Source: Mesorhizobium sp. M4B.F.Ca.ET.058.02.1.1 (GTDB lineage Bacteria; Pseudomonadota; Alphaproteobacteria; Rhizobiales; Rhizobiaceae). Taken from it: a stretch of DNA of 64,000 nt. The notes beneath the pieces are model-generated. The model was not told the DNA's origin and made no database searches. It saw only the letters and a program-made list of their open reading frames with translations. The stretch is taken from the NCBI RefSeq assembly GCF_003952505.1, contig NZ_CP034450.1, forward strand, positions 3,782,001-3,846,000. Direction: 5' to 3'. The position numbers were made by a program, and so were the translations under genes. Below, in pieces: positions 1 through 9,036 of the stretch. The stretch's first letter is position 1, and every line of letters begins with the position of its first letter.

Positions 1-691
1 CCTGACCGCCGACGGATCCGCGCGCAATTGCTCGACATCAACCGTCTCGCGGTTGCGGCCGTTCTCGATAAAGCAGACGCGGTCGGCGACCGACAGAACC
101 GCATCGACGCGCTGCTCGACAAGAATGGTGGAGACGCCGCGCTCGCGCAGCTTGGCCACCGTCTCGCGGATCTTGGCGATCATCGACGGCATCAGACCTT
201 CGGTCGGCTCGTCAAGCAGCAGCACCTGCGGTTCGAGGCAGAGCGCACGCGCCATGGCCAGCATCTGCTGCTCGCCGCCGGACAGCGTGCCGGAGCGCTG
301 CCTGAGACGCTGGCGCAGCAATGGAAAAAGGTCGAGGACATTTTCCCGCACGGCCTTGCCCTTGCCGCGCGTCATCAGGCCGATTTCGATGTTTTCCGTC
401 ACCGTCATCTCGGCGAACAATCGCCTGCCCTGCGGCACATAGGCGACGCCGGCCTTCGGCACGTCGTGCGCCGCCAGGCCGGTGAGCTCCGTGCCGTCGA
501 GTCTGATCGAGCCGGCCGCCGCCGGAACCAGGCCCATGATCGCCTTCAGCGTGGTCGTCTTGCCGGCGCCGTTGCGGCCGAACAGGCAAAGCACCTCGCC
601 CTTGTTGAGAACAAGGTCGAGCCCGTAGAGGACCTGGACCTCGCCGTAGAAGCAGTCGAGCCCGGAGATGGCCAGCGCCTTGGAGCCTGCC

Positions 692-699
<8 letters not shown>
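1..699 (-). CDS. livF: Branched-chain amino acid/amide ABC transporter ATP-binding protein LivF-type (partial, 3' end off window)
   Basis: Read from ATG at 699 to the left edge (233 codons, no stop), this encodes a short ATPase typical of the LivF/UrtE subunit. Visible motifs are Walker A GRNGAGKTT, the signature LSGGEQQM and Walker B VLLLDEPTEG followed by a conserved GLMP and the H-loop-equivalent ILVEQ. Only about the last 15-25 residues should be missing. It would energise import through LivH/LivM at the inner membrane, together with LivG. The start overlaps the livG stop by 8 nt, so the two are translationally coupled in one operon. The subunit type is clear; the substrate is not readable from the ATPase. 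Confidence 0.9.
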
Positions 700-1416
<717 letters not shown>

Positions 1417-1420
<4 letters not shown>

Positions 1421-2379
1421 GGCAGCCACCCGAGCCAGCGCTGGCGGATGCTGCCCATGATCCCCTTCGGGAAGAACAGCACCAGCAGGATGAGCGCGAC
1501 GCCGACGATCAGCAGATAGGCCGAGGTGAAGCCGCTGGTGATGTCGGTGACATAGTACATGAACAGCGTGCCGATGAGGGGGCCAAGCGCGGTGGCGGCG
1601 CCGCCGAGCAGCACCCAGAGCAGCGGCAGGATGGAATACTGCACCGAGGCGAAGCTGGAGCCGACATAGCCGAACAGAAGCGCATAGGCGGCGCCCGAGG
1701 CCGCGCAGATGGTGCCGGAGACGACGACGGCGGCGAGCTTGTTGGAGAAGGTGTCGTAGCCGAGCATTTTCGTCCGTTCCTCGTTCTCGCGGACGGCGAC
1801 CAGCACGCGGCCATAGCGGGAGCGGATGACGGCAAGCGTCGCCAGCAGGACGATGGAGAACAGGGCCAGCGCGCTCATGTAGCGCACGGTCGGGTTGGTG
1901 AGGTCGAGCGTCGTGCCGCCGAGGGTCAGCACCCGCGCCGCTTGCTGCACGACCAGGCCCTGGTCGCCGCCGGTCCAGACGGCGAAATAGAGGATGAGCA
2001 GCGAAAACACCTGCGCGAACATCATGGTGACGATCATGAACGCCACACCCGAAGTGCGCAGCGCCAGCACGCCGATCGCCAGGGCCAGCAGCGCGCCGCA
2101 GGCGATGCCGGCGAGGAAGGCGGCCGGCACGCTCCAGCCGAGATGATAGACGCTTAAGCCCGCGCCGTAGAGGCCGGCGGCGAAGAACATGGCATGGCCG
2201 AGGCTGAGCAGGCCGACATAGCCGAACAGCAGATTGTAGCCCATGGCGAAGACCGCCAGCACCATGATGCGGGCAATGAGGCCGTGGTGATAGTCCGGCA
2301 GGGCGAAGCTCAGCGCGAAGAGCAGGGCGATGACGCCGAGATGCAGCGCATAGGCCCTTGCCGGCGAAGCTTCCGTCAT
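1417..2379 (-). CDS. livM: ABC transporter permease LivM-type
   Basis: A 320-residue hydrophobic protein with about nine predicted membrane segments. The conserved LivM loop reads YGRVLVAVRENEERTKMLGYD (residues about 178-198), the EAA-like contact for the ATPases. It forms the translocation pore with LivH. The ATGA overlaps at both ends (with livH upstream and livG downstream) place it in the middle of the binding protein-H-M-G-F operon. The length matches the family. The substrate class is HAAT (branched-chain amino acids, amides, urea or relatives) and cannot be narrowed from this subunit. Confidence 0.92.
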
Positions 2380-3257
2380 CGCGACGCCGTCCCGAACAGG
2401 CCTTGCGGCCGGAACACCAGCACCATGGCAACGACAAGCGTGGCGATGATCTTGGCCAGCGTCGGCGAGAAGAACATCGAGATGATGCCATCCGACAGGC
2501 CGATCAGCACGGCGGCGACGAGGGTGCCGCGCAGCGAGCCGAGGCCGCCGATGATGACGACGATGAAGGAGAGCAGCAGCGGATCCTGCCCCATCAGATA
2601 ATGCGCCTGGCTGATCGGCACGATCAGCACCGCGGCTATTGCCGCCAGCATGGCGCCGAACGCGAAGACGCCGCCATAGACCCGGTCGACCGGAATGCCG
2701 AAGGCCTGCGCGGTCTCGCTGTCATACTGGGTGGCGCGCATCAAGAGCCCAACCTTGGTCCGTGTCAGCACCAGCCAGGTCGCGACGAGCAGCAGCGCGG
2801 AGGCCGCGACCACCGACAGCTTGTAGCCGGAGTAGCCGAACCAAGGCAGCAGGATGCGGTAGCTGAAGGGTGGCTCGACCGGGAGCGCCTCGGGGCCGTA
2901 GAAGCTCAGCGCCAATTGCTGGATGATGTAGAGCATGCCGATGGTGGCGACGATGGTGGCTTCCGGATTGTAATTGAGCCGGCGCAGCACCAGCCGCTCC
3001 GCGAGCAACGCAACCGCGCCGACGATGAGCGGTGCAATTGCCAGCGCGGCGACGAAGCCGAGTGCCGGATGGCCCGAGATCGCAGTCGAGATCGCCCAGG
3101 CCAGCACCGCGCCGAGCATGAAGAACTCGCCATGGGCGACGTTGACGACGCGCATCACGCCGAACACCAGCGACAGGCCAAGCGCTGTCAACGCCAGCAC
3201 GGCGGAGGTGACGAGGCCTTCGAGGGCGGCGAGGAGGAGATGGGGTCCGAAGTGCAT
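2376..3257 (-). CDS. livH: ABC transporter permease LivH-type
   Basis: A 293-residue multi-pass permease beginning MHFGPHLLLAALEGL. It has LivH hallmarks: GLSLVFGVMRVVNVAHGEF near residue 30 and the loop RATQYDSETAQAFGIPVDR near residue 180, followed by GGLGSLRGTLVAAVLIG. It pairs with LivM. It is separated from the upstream binding-protein gene by about 210 nt that carry a long palindromic repeat, so the highly expressed binding protein and the membrane subunits may be uncoupled post-transcriptionally. The start ATG at 3257 gives the normal family length. Confidence 0.92.
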   Translation of the reverse strand: MHFGPHLLLAALEGLVTSAVLALTALGLSLVFGVMRVVNVAHGEFFMLGAVLAWAISTAISGHPALGFVAALAIAPLIVGAVALLAERLVLRRLNYNPEATIVATIGMLYIIQQLALSFYGPEALPVEPPFSYRILLPWFGYSGYKLSVVAASALLLVATWLVLTRTKVGLLMRATQYDSETAQAFGIPVDRVYGGVFAFGAMLAAIAAVLIVPISQAHYLMGQDPLLLSFIVVIIGGLGSLRGTLVAAVLIGLSDGIISMFFSPTLAKIIATLVVAMVLVFRPQGLFGTASR

Positions 3258-3284
3258 TGTTTATTTGCCAGCGGATGCGCCAGG

Positions 3285-3440
3285 CACCCCCTCTGCCCTG
3301 CCGGGCATCTCCCCCTCAAGCGGGGAGATTGGCAGGACCTGCGACGGCGCTTTTCTACCATCGTTGGTAATTGGCGAAACCCGCCGTGAAATCCGATCTC
3401 CCCGCTTGAGGGGAAGATGGCCGGCAGGACAGAGGGGGGT
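3285..3440. repeat. Long imperfect palindromic intergenic repeat, copy 1 (subfamily with CCCCTCTG ends)
   Basis: The termini are inverted: CCCCCTCTGCCCTGCCGGGC at the left matches GCCGGCAGGACAGAGGGGGG at the right. Inner arms TCCCC-TCAAG-CGGGGAGAT and ATCTCCCCGCTTGAGGGGA follow, around a core containing CGTTGGTAATTGGCGAAACC. Three related copies occur at 51655, 53981 and 55249. It lies between the binding-protein gene and livH and could fold into a long hairpin in the transcript. Confidence 0.75.
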
Positions 3441-3470
3441 GGCTTGGCGCTCACGCTGCTGGAGCTAAGT

Positions 3471-4775
3471 TCACAGCGCCTGCGTCGTGTAATCCCCTTC
3501 CGGCTCGTAGAGGCCGTCCTCGATCTTGGTCTTGTGGACGACCTTGAGCTTGCCACTCTCGACCTTGGAGATGTTCTGGATGCCGAAGCACTGGTGGATC
3601 TTGCCATTGAAGGTCTTTGGCCCCTGCGGATGCTCCGGCCCTTCGGCGAATTCCTTCAGCGCCTCGGTCGCCTCGACCAGCTTGGCGCGATCCTCAGGCC
3701 CTTTGTAGCCGGCATCCTCCATCGCCTTCTTGACGACATAGAGCGTTTCCCAGCAGCCGAACATGTGCGAGGCGGTAGAGACGTCCTTGGGATCGCCGAC
3801 GGCGGCGCCATTGTCGTCGATGCCGACAGCGGCGCGATAGGCCTTCTGGGCGGCGGAATCGTCGGCTTGCGCATAGCGCGGCGAACCTTCCCAGAAATGG
3901 CTACCGTCGAGGAATTCGAGGCCGGGGCTGTTGATGTCGGTGGCCTCGAGCGAATCCATGAAGCCGAACAGTTGTGGCCGCGACGAGCCGTAGAACTCGC
4001 CGAGCTCCTTGACGAAGGTGAGCACGGCCGGGCCGACCATGACATGGTAGATCACCTCGGTCTCGGCCGGAATCTGCGGGAAGTACTTGGTGAATGACGA
4101 CTCCGTCGGCGGAATGGCGATCTGGGCGATGACGTCGGCGCCCTGTGCCTTCAGCGCCGGCGGCAGATAGTCGCGATGGTCGTAGCCGAAGGCGAAGTCG
4201 GGGAAGATCTGCGTCACCTTCTTGCCGGCATTGGCGGCGATCCACGGCGCCATCGACTGGATCTGGCTCTTCACATCGGTGATGCCGGGCTGGAAGACAT
4301 AGCGGTTGAGCTTGGTCGAGGCGACGTGGTGGCCTTCGCTGACGACGAAATAGGGGATCTTGTTTTCGCCGGCGGCCGGCGCCGAACCGATCACGACATG
4401 CGAGAACAGGGTGCCGAAGACGATGTCGGTCTTGTGCTGGGTGGCGAACTTGCCGACCACTTCGGCGCCGCGGGCGGGATCGGTGCCGTCATCCTCGATG
4501 ACCAGCTCGACCTGGCGGCCATTGATGCCGCCGGCATCGTTGATCGCCTTGACCGCGGCGGCGCTCGTCTTCTCGTACCAGCGGCCATAGGCGGCGCCGA
4601 TGCCAGTGCGGTGCGACTGGAAGCCGATCTTGATCGGCGCCGAGCTCTGCGCCTGGCTGTAGCGGACGAAGCCCGGCGCGACGGCGAGGCCGGCGCCGGC
4701 GGCGAGGCCCTTCAGCGCAGTGCGGCGCGAAAGAGTGGTCTTGGAAAGATCGAAAAACCCATTCTTGTCAGACAC
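3471..4775 (-). CDS. Tat-exported periplasmic substrate-binding protein of the Liv-type ABC importer
   Basis: A 434-residue Peripla_BP_6 (type I fold) binding protein. GTG at 4775 is chosen as start because AGGGGAA lies just upstream and the conserved Tat signal SRRTALKGLAAGAGLAV then sits about 15 residues in. A longer reading from 4841 would add 22 unlikely residues over the probable promoter. The mature part opens PIKIGFQSHRTGIGAAYG and contains GGINGRQVELVIEDDGTDP, the usual ligand-domain signature. It captures substrate for LivHMGF. It is first in the operon. Twin-arginine export of a sugar/amino-acid binding protein is common in rhizobia. Substrate unknown. Confidence 0.88.
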   Translation of the reverse strand: MSDKNGFFDLSKTTLSRRTALKGLAAGAGLAVAPGFVRYSQAQSSAPIKIGFQSHRTGIGAAYGRWYEKTSAAAVKAINDAGGINGRQVELVIEDDGTDPARGAEVVGKFATQHKTDIVFGTLFSHVVIGSAPAAGENKIPYFVVSEGHHVASTKLNRYVFQPGITDVKSQIQSMAPWIAANAGKKVTQIFPDFAFGYDHRDYLPPALKAQGADVIAQIAIPPTESSFTKYFPQIPAETEVIYHVMVGPAVLTFVKELGEFYGSSRPQLFGFMDSLEATDINSPGLEFLDGSHFWEGSPRYAQADDSAAQKAYRAAVGIDDNGAAVGDPKDVSTASHMFGCWETLYVVKKAMEDAGYKGPEDRAKLVEATEALKEFAEGPEHPQGPKTFNGKIHQCFGIQNISKVESGKLKVVHKTKIEDGLYEPEGDYTTQAL

Positions 4776-4827
4776 GGCAGTTCCCCTGTTTTTTGAGTTT
4801 TGACCAATGGCTGTAACGAGGCAAAAA

Positions 4828-4841
4828 TTGCATGTGTACAA
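4828..4841. promoter_or_regulatory. Possible GntR-type operator upstream of the Liv binding-protein gene
   Basis: The imperfect dyad TTGCATGTGTACAA (reverse TTGTACACATGCAA) lies 53 nt upstream of the GTG start of the binding-protein gene in an AT-rich stretch. TTGTACAC-like dyads are typical of FadR-subfamily GntR operators, but no GntR gene is in the window, so the regulator is unknown. Confidence 0.3.
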
Positions 4842-4904
4842 ACTAAATCACCAAAGCCTCGACCTGGCAAGCGAACTTCCCGGTCGGCACGGAGGCCGCC
4901 TTTT

Positions 4905-6374
4905 TTACCCGGCGGTCGGCGTGGCAAGCAGCCAAAGGCCAAAGACCGTGTAGGCAATCATCAGCACGGTAAGCGGTAGCTGGCTGAGCGCCGCGCGCGC
5001 CGCGACCGGATGCAGCCGCCAGGCCAGGCCATGGGCGACAAGGACGGCCAGCACATGGCCAAGGACGATGACGCCGGCCTCGAGATTCCAGAGCCACCAG
5101 GCCGAGTCGGCGCCGGCGATCACGCCGGCCTCGACCTCCATGCCGGCGGTACCGAACAGATTCCAGCCGAGCGCGAACGGATCGGACATAGCAGCCAGCG
5201 CATACTGGCCGTCGACCAGCAGCGCCGTCAGGTAGTGGGCGAAATGGTAGGCGAGCGCGATCGGCACGATCGACCAGACCAGCAGGCCGGCAGCTTGGCG
5301 CAGCGAATGGCCGCTGCCGGCAAGGCGCTGGCCGATATGGACGGCAAGCACGAACACCGCTGCCAGCAGGACGAAGGTCAAGACAAGGCCAGAGCTGCCG
5401 ATGCCGATCAGCGCGGTGCGACCGGGAAACTCCAGCGGATTGACGCCGAACAGGCCGAGCCAGAAGAAGGTTTTCGACAGTCCGTCGAAGGAGACCGACG
5501 ACAGCGCCAGCAGCAGGAAGGCCATGCCGCTTGTCGGCAGCGACTCGGCGGAGAGCAGCTTCGCGCCTGGCCAGCAGAGACTGAGCCTGCGCTTGCCGTC
5601 GCGCTCCACAACAGCAAAGCGCGCGACCATGCTGAAGAACACGCTCAGGAACTCGCCGCGCCGGCTCCAGTCGCGATGGCCGAAGACAAGCATCAGCACG
5701 AAGCTCAGCAGCCAGTAGAGGCCGGCGGCGTATGCCAGCCGGGCCGGGTCGTCGGGCGCCGGGTCGATCAGCTCGAACCAGGCGAAGGCGAAGAACAGCG
5801 CGACGGCCGGCCAGCTGCCGAGCCATGCGGGCAGGCGCTCTTCTTCGCCGTCGCGGCCAATCAGGCGGCTGACGACGCGCCACGGCCCGTACCAGGGGTC
5901 GAGCCACGACCAGAGGTCGCCGAGGAGCCCATGCAGCAGGGCCAGGCCGACCCAGAGCAGCGTCCATATGACGAGCGGCAGCGGGTTGGACAATGGATCG
6001 CGGCTGCCGAACAGGCCGGCGGCAAGGAGGATTGCGAAGCCGGCAAAAGATATCAGGCTGACGATCGCGCGCGTGCCGTCGCCAAAGGCAAAGAGCGGCA
6101 GGCGGCGGCGCCAGAAGCGGTCGAGGGCATCGGGCGGCAGCAGCGCCAGGACGAGAAAGCTGGCGGCAACGGCAAGCGCGCCGCCGGCGACATAGTAGCC
6201 GGTGGGGAGGAGAAGGACATGGCCACGGTCGGAGGCGTGGGCGAAGGCGGAAGTGGGGAGGAACGGTGTGAAGGCGGCTGCGAGAGCCAATCGCGAAGGT
6301 TGGCGCCCTACGGGGGGCGCGAAGGAACTCGGCCTATCCAACTCTGCCGTCTCGCATGGCGGTACGGGAAGCAC
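4905..6374 (-). CDS. Multi-pass integral membrane protein of unknown function
   Basis: About 489 residues with an N-terminal signal-like segment ending SAFAHASDRGH and roughly 11-12 hydrophobic spans. Recognisable stretches are LLGDLWSWLDPWYGPW, SSVSFDGLSKTFFW and AYHFAHYLTALLVDG. This pattern recalls multi-pass proteins often annotated as fenitrothion hydrolase, mostly in actinobacteria; that name is a weak transfer and the biochemical role is unknown. His-rich motifs (AHASDRGH, YHFAHY) could bind metal. The start is uncertain (GTG at 6374 or an internal TTG). The gene begins 9 nt after the restored pncB stop at 6384, suggesting cotranscription. Confidence 0.65.
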   Translation of the reverse strand: MLPVPPCETAELDRPSSFAPPVGRQPSRLALAAAFTPFLPTSAFAHASDRGHVLLLPTGYYVAGGALAVAASFLVLALLPPDALDRFWRRRLPLFAFGDGTRAIVSLISFAGFAILLAAGLFGSRDPLSNPLPLVIWTLLWVGLALLHGLLGDLWSWLDPWYGPWRVVSRLIGRDGEEERLPAWLGSWPAVALFFAFAWFELIDPAPDDPARLAYAAGLYWLLSFVLMLVFGHRDWSRRGEFLSVFFSMVARFAVVERDGKRRLSLCWPGAKLLSAESLPTSGMAFLLLALSSVSFDGLSKTFFWLGLFGVNPLEFPGRTALIGIGSSGLVLTFVLLAAVFVLAVHIGQRLAGSGHSLRQAAGLLVWSIVPIALAYHFAHYLTALLVDGQYALAAMSDPFALGWNLFGTAGMEVEAGVIAGADSAWWLWNLEAGVIVLGHVLAVLVAHGLAWRLHPVAARAALSQLPLTVLMIAYTVFGLWLLATPTAG

Positions 6375-6383
6375 CCGCCACCC

Positions 6384-7672
6384 TCACACCTTGACCAGTT
6401 GCCTCACCCGGTCCTTCTCGCCGAATATCCTCAGATACCGCTTGATCTCCTTCTCATCCCGGTGGCCTTGGCGGATTGTCGGAGCTGACCGCAGTCGTCG
6501 CTGACCTTGCAGACCAGCGATATGGCGTCGAGCCGGTTGGTCTCGGTCGGCGCGCAGCCCTCGAAATCGTTGGTGAGGTTGGTGCCCCAGCCGAAGGACA
6601 TGCGCACCTTGCCGCGGAAGTGGCGGTAGGTCTCCTCGATCGTCTCGACCTCGAGCCCGTCGGAGAAGATCAACAGCTTCTGCCTGGGGTCCTTGCCCTT
6701 CTCGCGCCACCAGGACAGGATCTTCTCGCCACCCTCGATCGGCGGCGCGCTGTCGGGACGGAACCCGGTCCAGTCGGCGATCCAGTCCGGCGCATCGCGC
6801 AGGAAGGCAGCCGTGCCGAAGGTGTCGGGCAGCACGATCAGCAAATTGCCGCCATAATAGCGCTGCCAGTCCTGCAGCACCTTGTAGGGCGACTGCTTGA
6901 GCTCGCCTTCAGAATTGGCAAGGGCGGCAAACACCATCGGCAGTTCATGCGCGTTGGTGCCGAGCGCTTCCAGGTCGTTGTCCATCGCGAGCAGCACGTT
7001 GGAGGTGCCGGTGAAGGCCTCGCCGATGCCTTCCTTGAGCGCCTCGACGCACCAGCGCTGCCACAGGAAGGAGTGGCGGCGACGGGTACCGAAATCGGAA
7101 ATGCGGATGCCCGGCAGTGCCTTCAGCCGCTCGGTCTTGGCCCACATCTTGGCCTTGGCGCGGGCATAGAGCACGTCGAGCGCGAAGGGGCCGAAGGCGC
7201 GCATGGCCGCGCGGGAACGGAGCTCATTGATGATAGCCAGCGCCGGGATCTCCCACAGCGTCGTGTACATCCAGGGGCCAGCGAAGGAGAGCTGGTACTG
7301 GCCGTCGCGCTTGGACAGCTCGTATTCGGGCAACTGGAAATCCTCCAGCCAGGCGAGGAACTCCGGCTCAAAGATCTGCTTGCGGCCATAGAAGGTGTTG
7401 CCGCCCAGCCAGATCATCTCCTTCTTGGAGAAGCGCAGGGTGCGGGCATGGTCGAGCTGGTCGCGCAACTCCTGCTCGTCGATCTCGTCGGCGAGGCGAA
7501 CCGAGGTGGTGCGGTTGATCAGCGAGAAGGTGGCGTCGACCTTGGGGTACATGCCCCAGATCATCTGAAGCATCAGCAGCTTGTAGAAATCGGTATCGAG
7601 CAGGCTGCGGACGATCGGGTCCAGCTTCCAGGTATGGTTGTAGACGCGCCGCGCAATATCGGTCTTTGCCAT
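6384..7672 (-). CDS. pncB: Nicotinate phosphoribosyltransferase PncB, frameshifted near its C-terminus
   Basis: Makes nicotinate mononucleotide from nicotinate and PRPP in NAD salvage. The N-terminus [20 protein letters not shown] and blocks [39 protein letters not shown] and [13 protein letters not shown] are diagnostic for alphaproteobacterial PncB. The uninterrupted frame stops at 6431 (413 aa) with a non-family tail. The expected C-terminus, [18 protein letters not shown], is present in another frame and ends at 6384, giving the usual length of about 430. The lesion lies around 6450-6500, where compared with the family consensus about 16 nt are missing, apparently as several small gaps in GC-rich sequence. 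All catalytic parts precede it. Confidence 0.85.
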
Positions 7673-7712
7673 GTCGTCCTACCGCCTTCGCTGCTCACTC
7701 TAGCGTTTGTCT

Positions 7713-7759
7713 GCGCAATCCCGGACGGAAAAGCGCTACGCACTTTCCAGGGATTGCCT
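7713..7759. repeat. Short rhizobial intergenic hairpin repeat
   Basis: GCAATCCC (7715-7722) and GGGATTGC (7750-7757) flank GGACGGAAAAGCGCTACGCA. This resembles the abundant (C)AATTCC-GGACGGAAAACCGCTT type hairpin seen between genes in Mesorhizobium and relatives. It sits between the LysR gene and pncB and may shape mRNA ends. Confidence 0.6.
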
Positions 7760-7848
7760 TAGCCAAAGCCTCTTAGCATTGAATTTTCGGGAACGCCTCC
7801 CGCTTTGCGGGCTGGCCCGACAAAAAGGAAGCCGTCACGGTCCAGCCG

Positions 7849-8823
7849 TCAGGCCCCCGTCCTGGCGCCGATCACCCTCAGTGCCGGGCGTTTCCTGCGG
7901 CTGCCGATGCGCCCCGCGACCGGCGCGTCGGCGCGGCTGTCAGCCTGTTCCTTCTCGGCAAACAGCCAGTCGATGAACAGCTGGACGATCGGCGCCGACT
8001 TCATCTCGTTTCGGCACACGACGTAGAAATCGTCGACCGCCGGCACCGACAGGCTGAACGGCGCAACCAGCAGGCCCCTGGCCAGCAGCCCGCTTGCGGT
8101 CACCGTATCGCCGAGCGCCACGCCATGGCCGTGAACGGCGGCCTCGATCGCCACGCGCGCGTCACCGAGATGGTGGCGGCGGCCGCGCTCCAGATCGAGC
8201 GCATCCGCGGCGGCCAGCCAGGTGTGCCATTCACGGCCGTCGTCGCCATGCAGGAAGACATGATCGGCGAGATCGCGCACGGTGCGGATCGGGCGGTTGT
8301 TGATCAGCGTCGGGCTGACCACCGGGAACAGTTCGAGGCCGGACCACTTGCGCATCCAGCAGTCGCTCCAGCTGCCGTCGCCATAGTGCACGCAGACATC
8401 GATGTGCGGGGCGCGGATGTCCCTGGCGTCGTTGGAGGGAAGCAAGGTGAGCTGGATGTCCGGATATTGCGCGGTGAACGAGCCCAGCCGCGGCGCCATC
8501 CACAGCAGCAGCAGCGCCGGAACGCAGGATATGGAGAGCTTGCCGGCACTGGCAGGCCTCGTCATGCGCTGGGTGGCGGCGGCAATGCCGTCGAAGGCAG
8601 TCGATACCGCCGGCAAAAGCTCGGCGCCGTGCGGCGTCAACCTCACCCGCTGGCCAGCGCGCTCCAGCAGCTTGACGCCAAGCGACTGCTCGAGCGCCTT
8701 GATCTGGTGGCTGACGGCGCCGTGTGTGACATTCAGCTCCGCCGCCGCCTTGGTCAGCGAGGCGTGGCGCGCCGTCGCCTCGAAGGCGCGCAGCGGATTC
8801 AAGGGGGGCAGACGCTTGGCCAT
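7849..8823 (-). CDS. LysR-family transcriptional regulator (GcvA-like)
   Basis: A 324-residue regulator; start MAKRLPPLNPLRAFEA at 8823 is preferred over an upstream ATG at 8838. The N-terminal winged HTH reads FEATARHASLTKAAAELNV and AVSHQIKALEQSLGVKLLERA. The rest is a LysR effector domain (PDIQLTLLPSN..., VVSPTLINN, GHGVALGDT). It is divergent from the ureohydrolase gene at 9037. By the usual LysR arrangement it probably regulates that gene and itself, with a guanidino or amino-acid effector. A T-N11-A dyad lies 16 nt upstream of its start. The C-terminus has a basic tail after residue 295 that most family members lack. Confidence 0.88.
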   Translation of the reverse strand: MAKRLPPLNPLRAFEATARHASLTKAAAELNVTHGAVSHQIKALEQSLGVKLLERAGQRVRLTPHGAELLPAVSTAFDGIAAATQRMTRPASAGKLSISCVPALLLLWMAPRLGSFTAQYPDIQLTLLPSNDARDIRAPHIDVCVHYGDGSWSDCWMRKWSGLELFPVVSPTLINNRPIRTVRDLADHVFLHGDDGREWHTWLAAADALDLERGRRHHLGDARVAIEAAVHGHGVALGDTVTASGLLARGLLVAPFSLSVPAVDDFYVVCRNEMKSAPIVQLFIDWLFAEKEQADSRADAPVAGRIGSRRKRPALRVIGARTGA

Positions 8824-8838
8824 GGTGCACCTGTGCAC

Positions 8839-8855
8839 TGTGAGATTTTCTCACA
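8839..8855. promoter_or_regulatory. Perfect dyad TGTGAGA-TTT-TCTCACA, likely LysR binding site
   Basis: The 7-bp arms are perfectly symmetric and contain the LysR T-N11-A form (TGAGATTTTCTCA, 8841-8853). The site lies in the 213-nt divergent region between the LysR gene and the ureohydrolase gene, close to the regulator's own start, consistent with autoregulation. Confidence 0.55.
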
Positions 8856-9036
8856 AGAAACACCCTAACAATATCAATTGATTTTTCAATGGAGCTGCCG
8901 GAGACTTTGTGCCGGAGCATCTTCAAGACGTGAAAATCTGCAGGCAGCCAGGGCGGGACCGCGGTCCGGCTGAATGGCGGTCAGCATCATAGGCGTTGCC
9001 GAAGCTTTCATTGCCAGCCAGACGGAGGAGACCGAC

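Noticed and set aside
3069..3257. Coding frames running across the palindromic repeats (3.2-3.6 kb and 55.2-55.5 kb)
   Set aside because: They traverse the inverted repeats and change sense between arms; no family similarity, so they are by-products of GC-rich hairpins.
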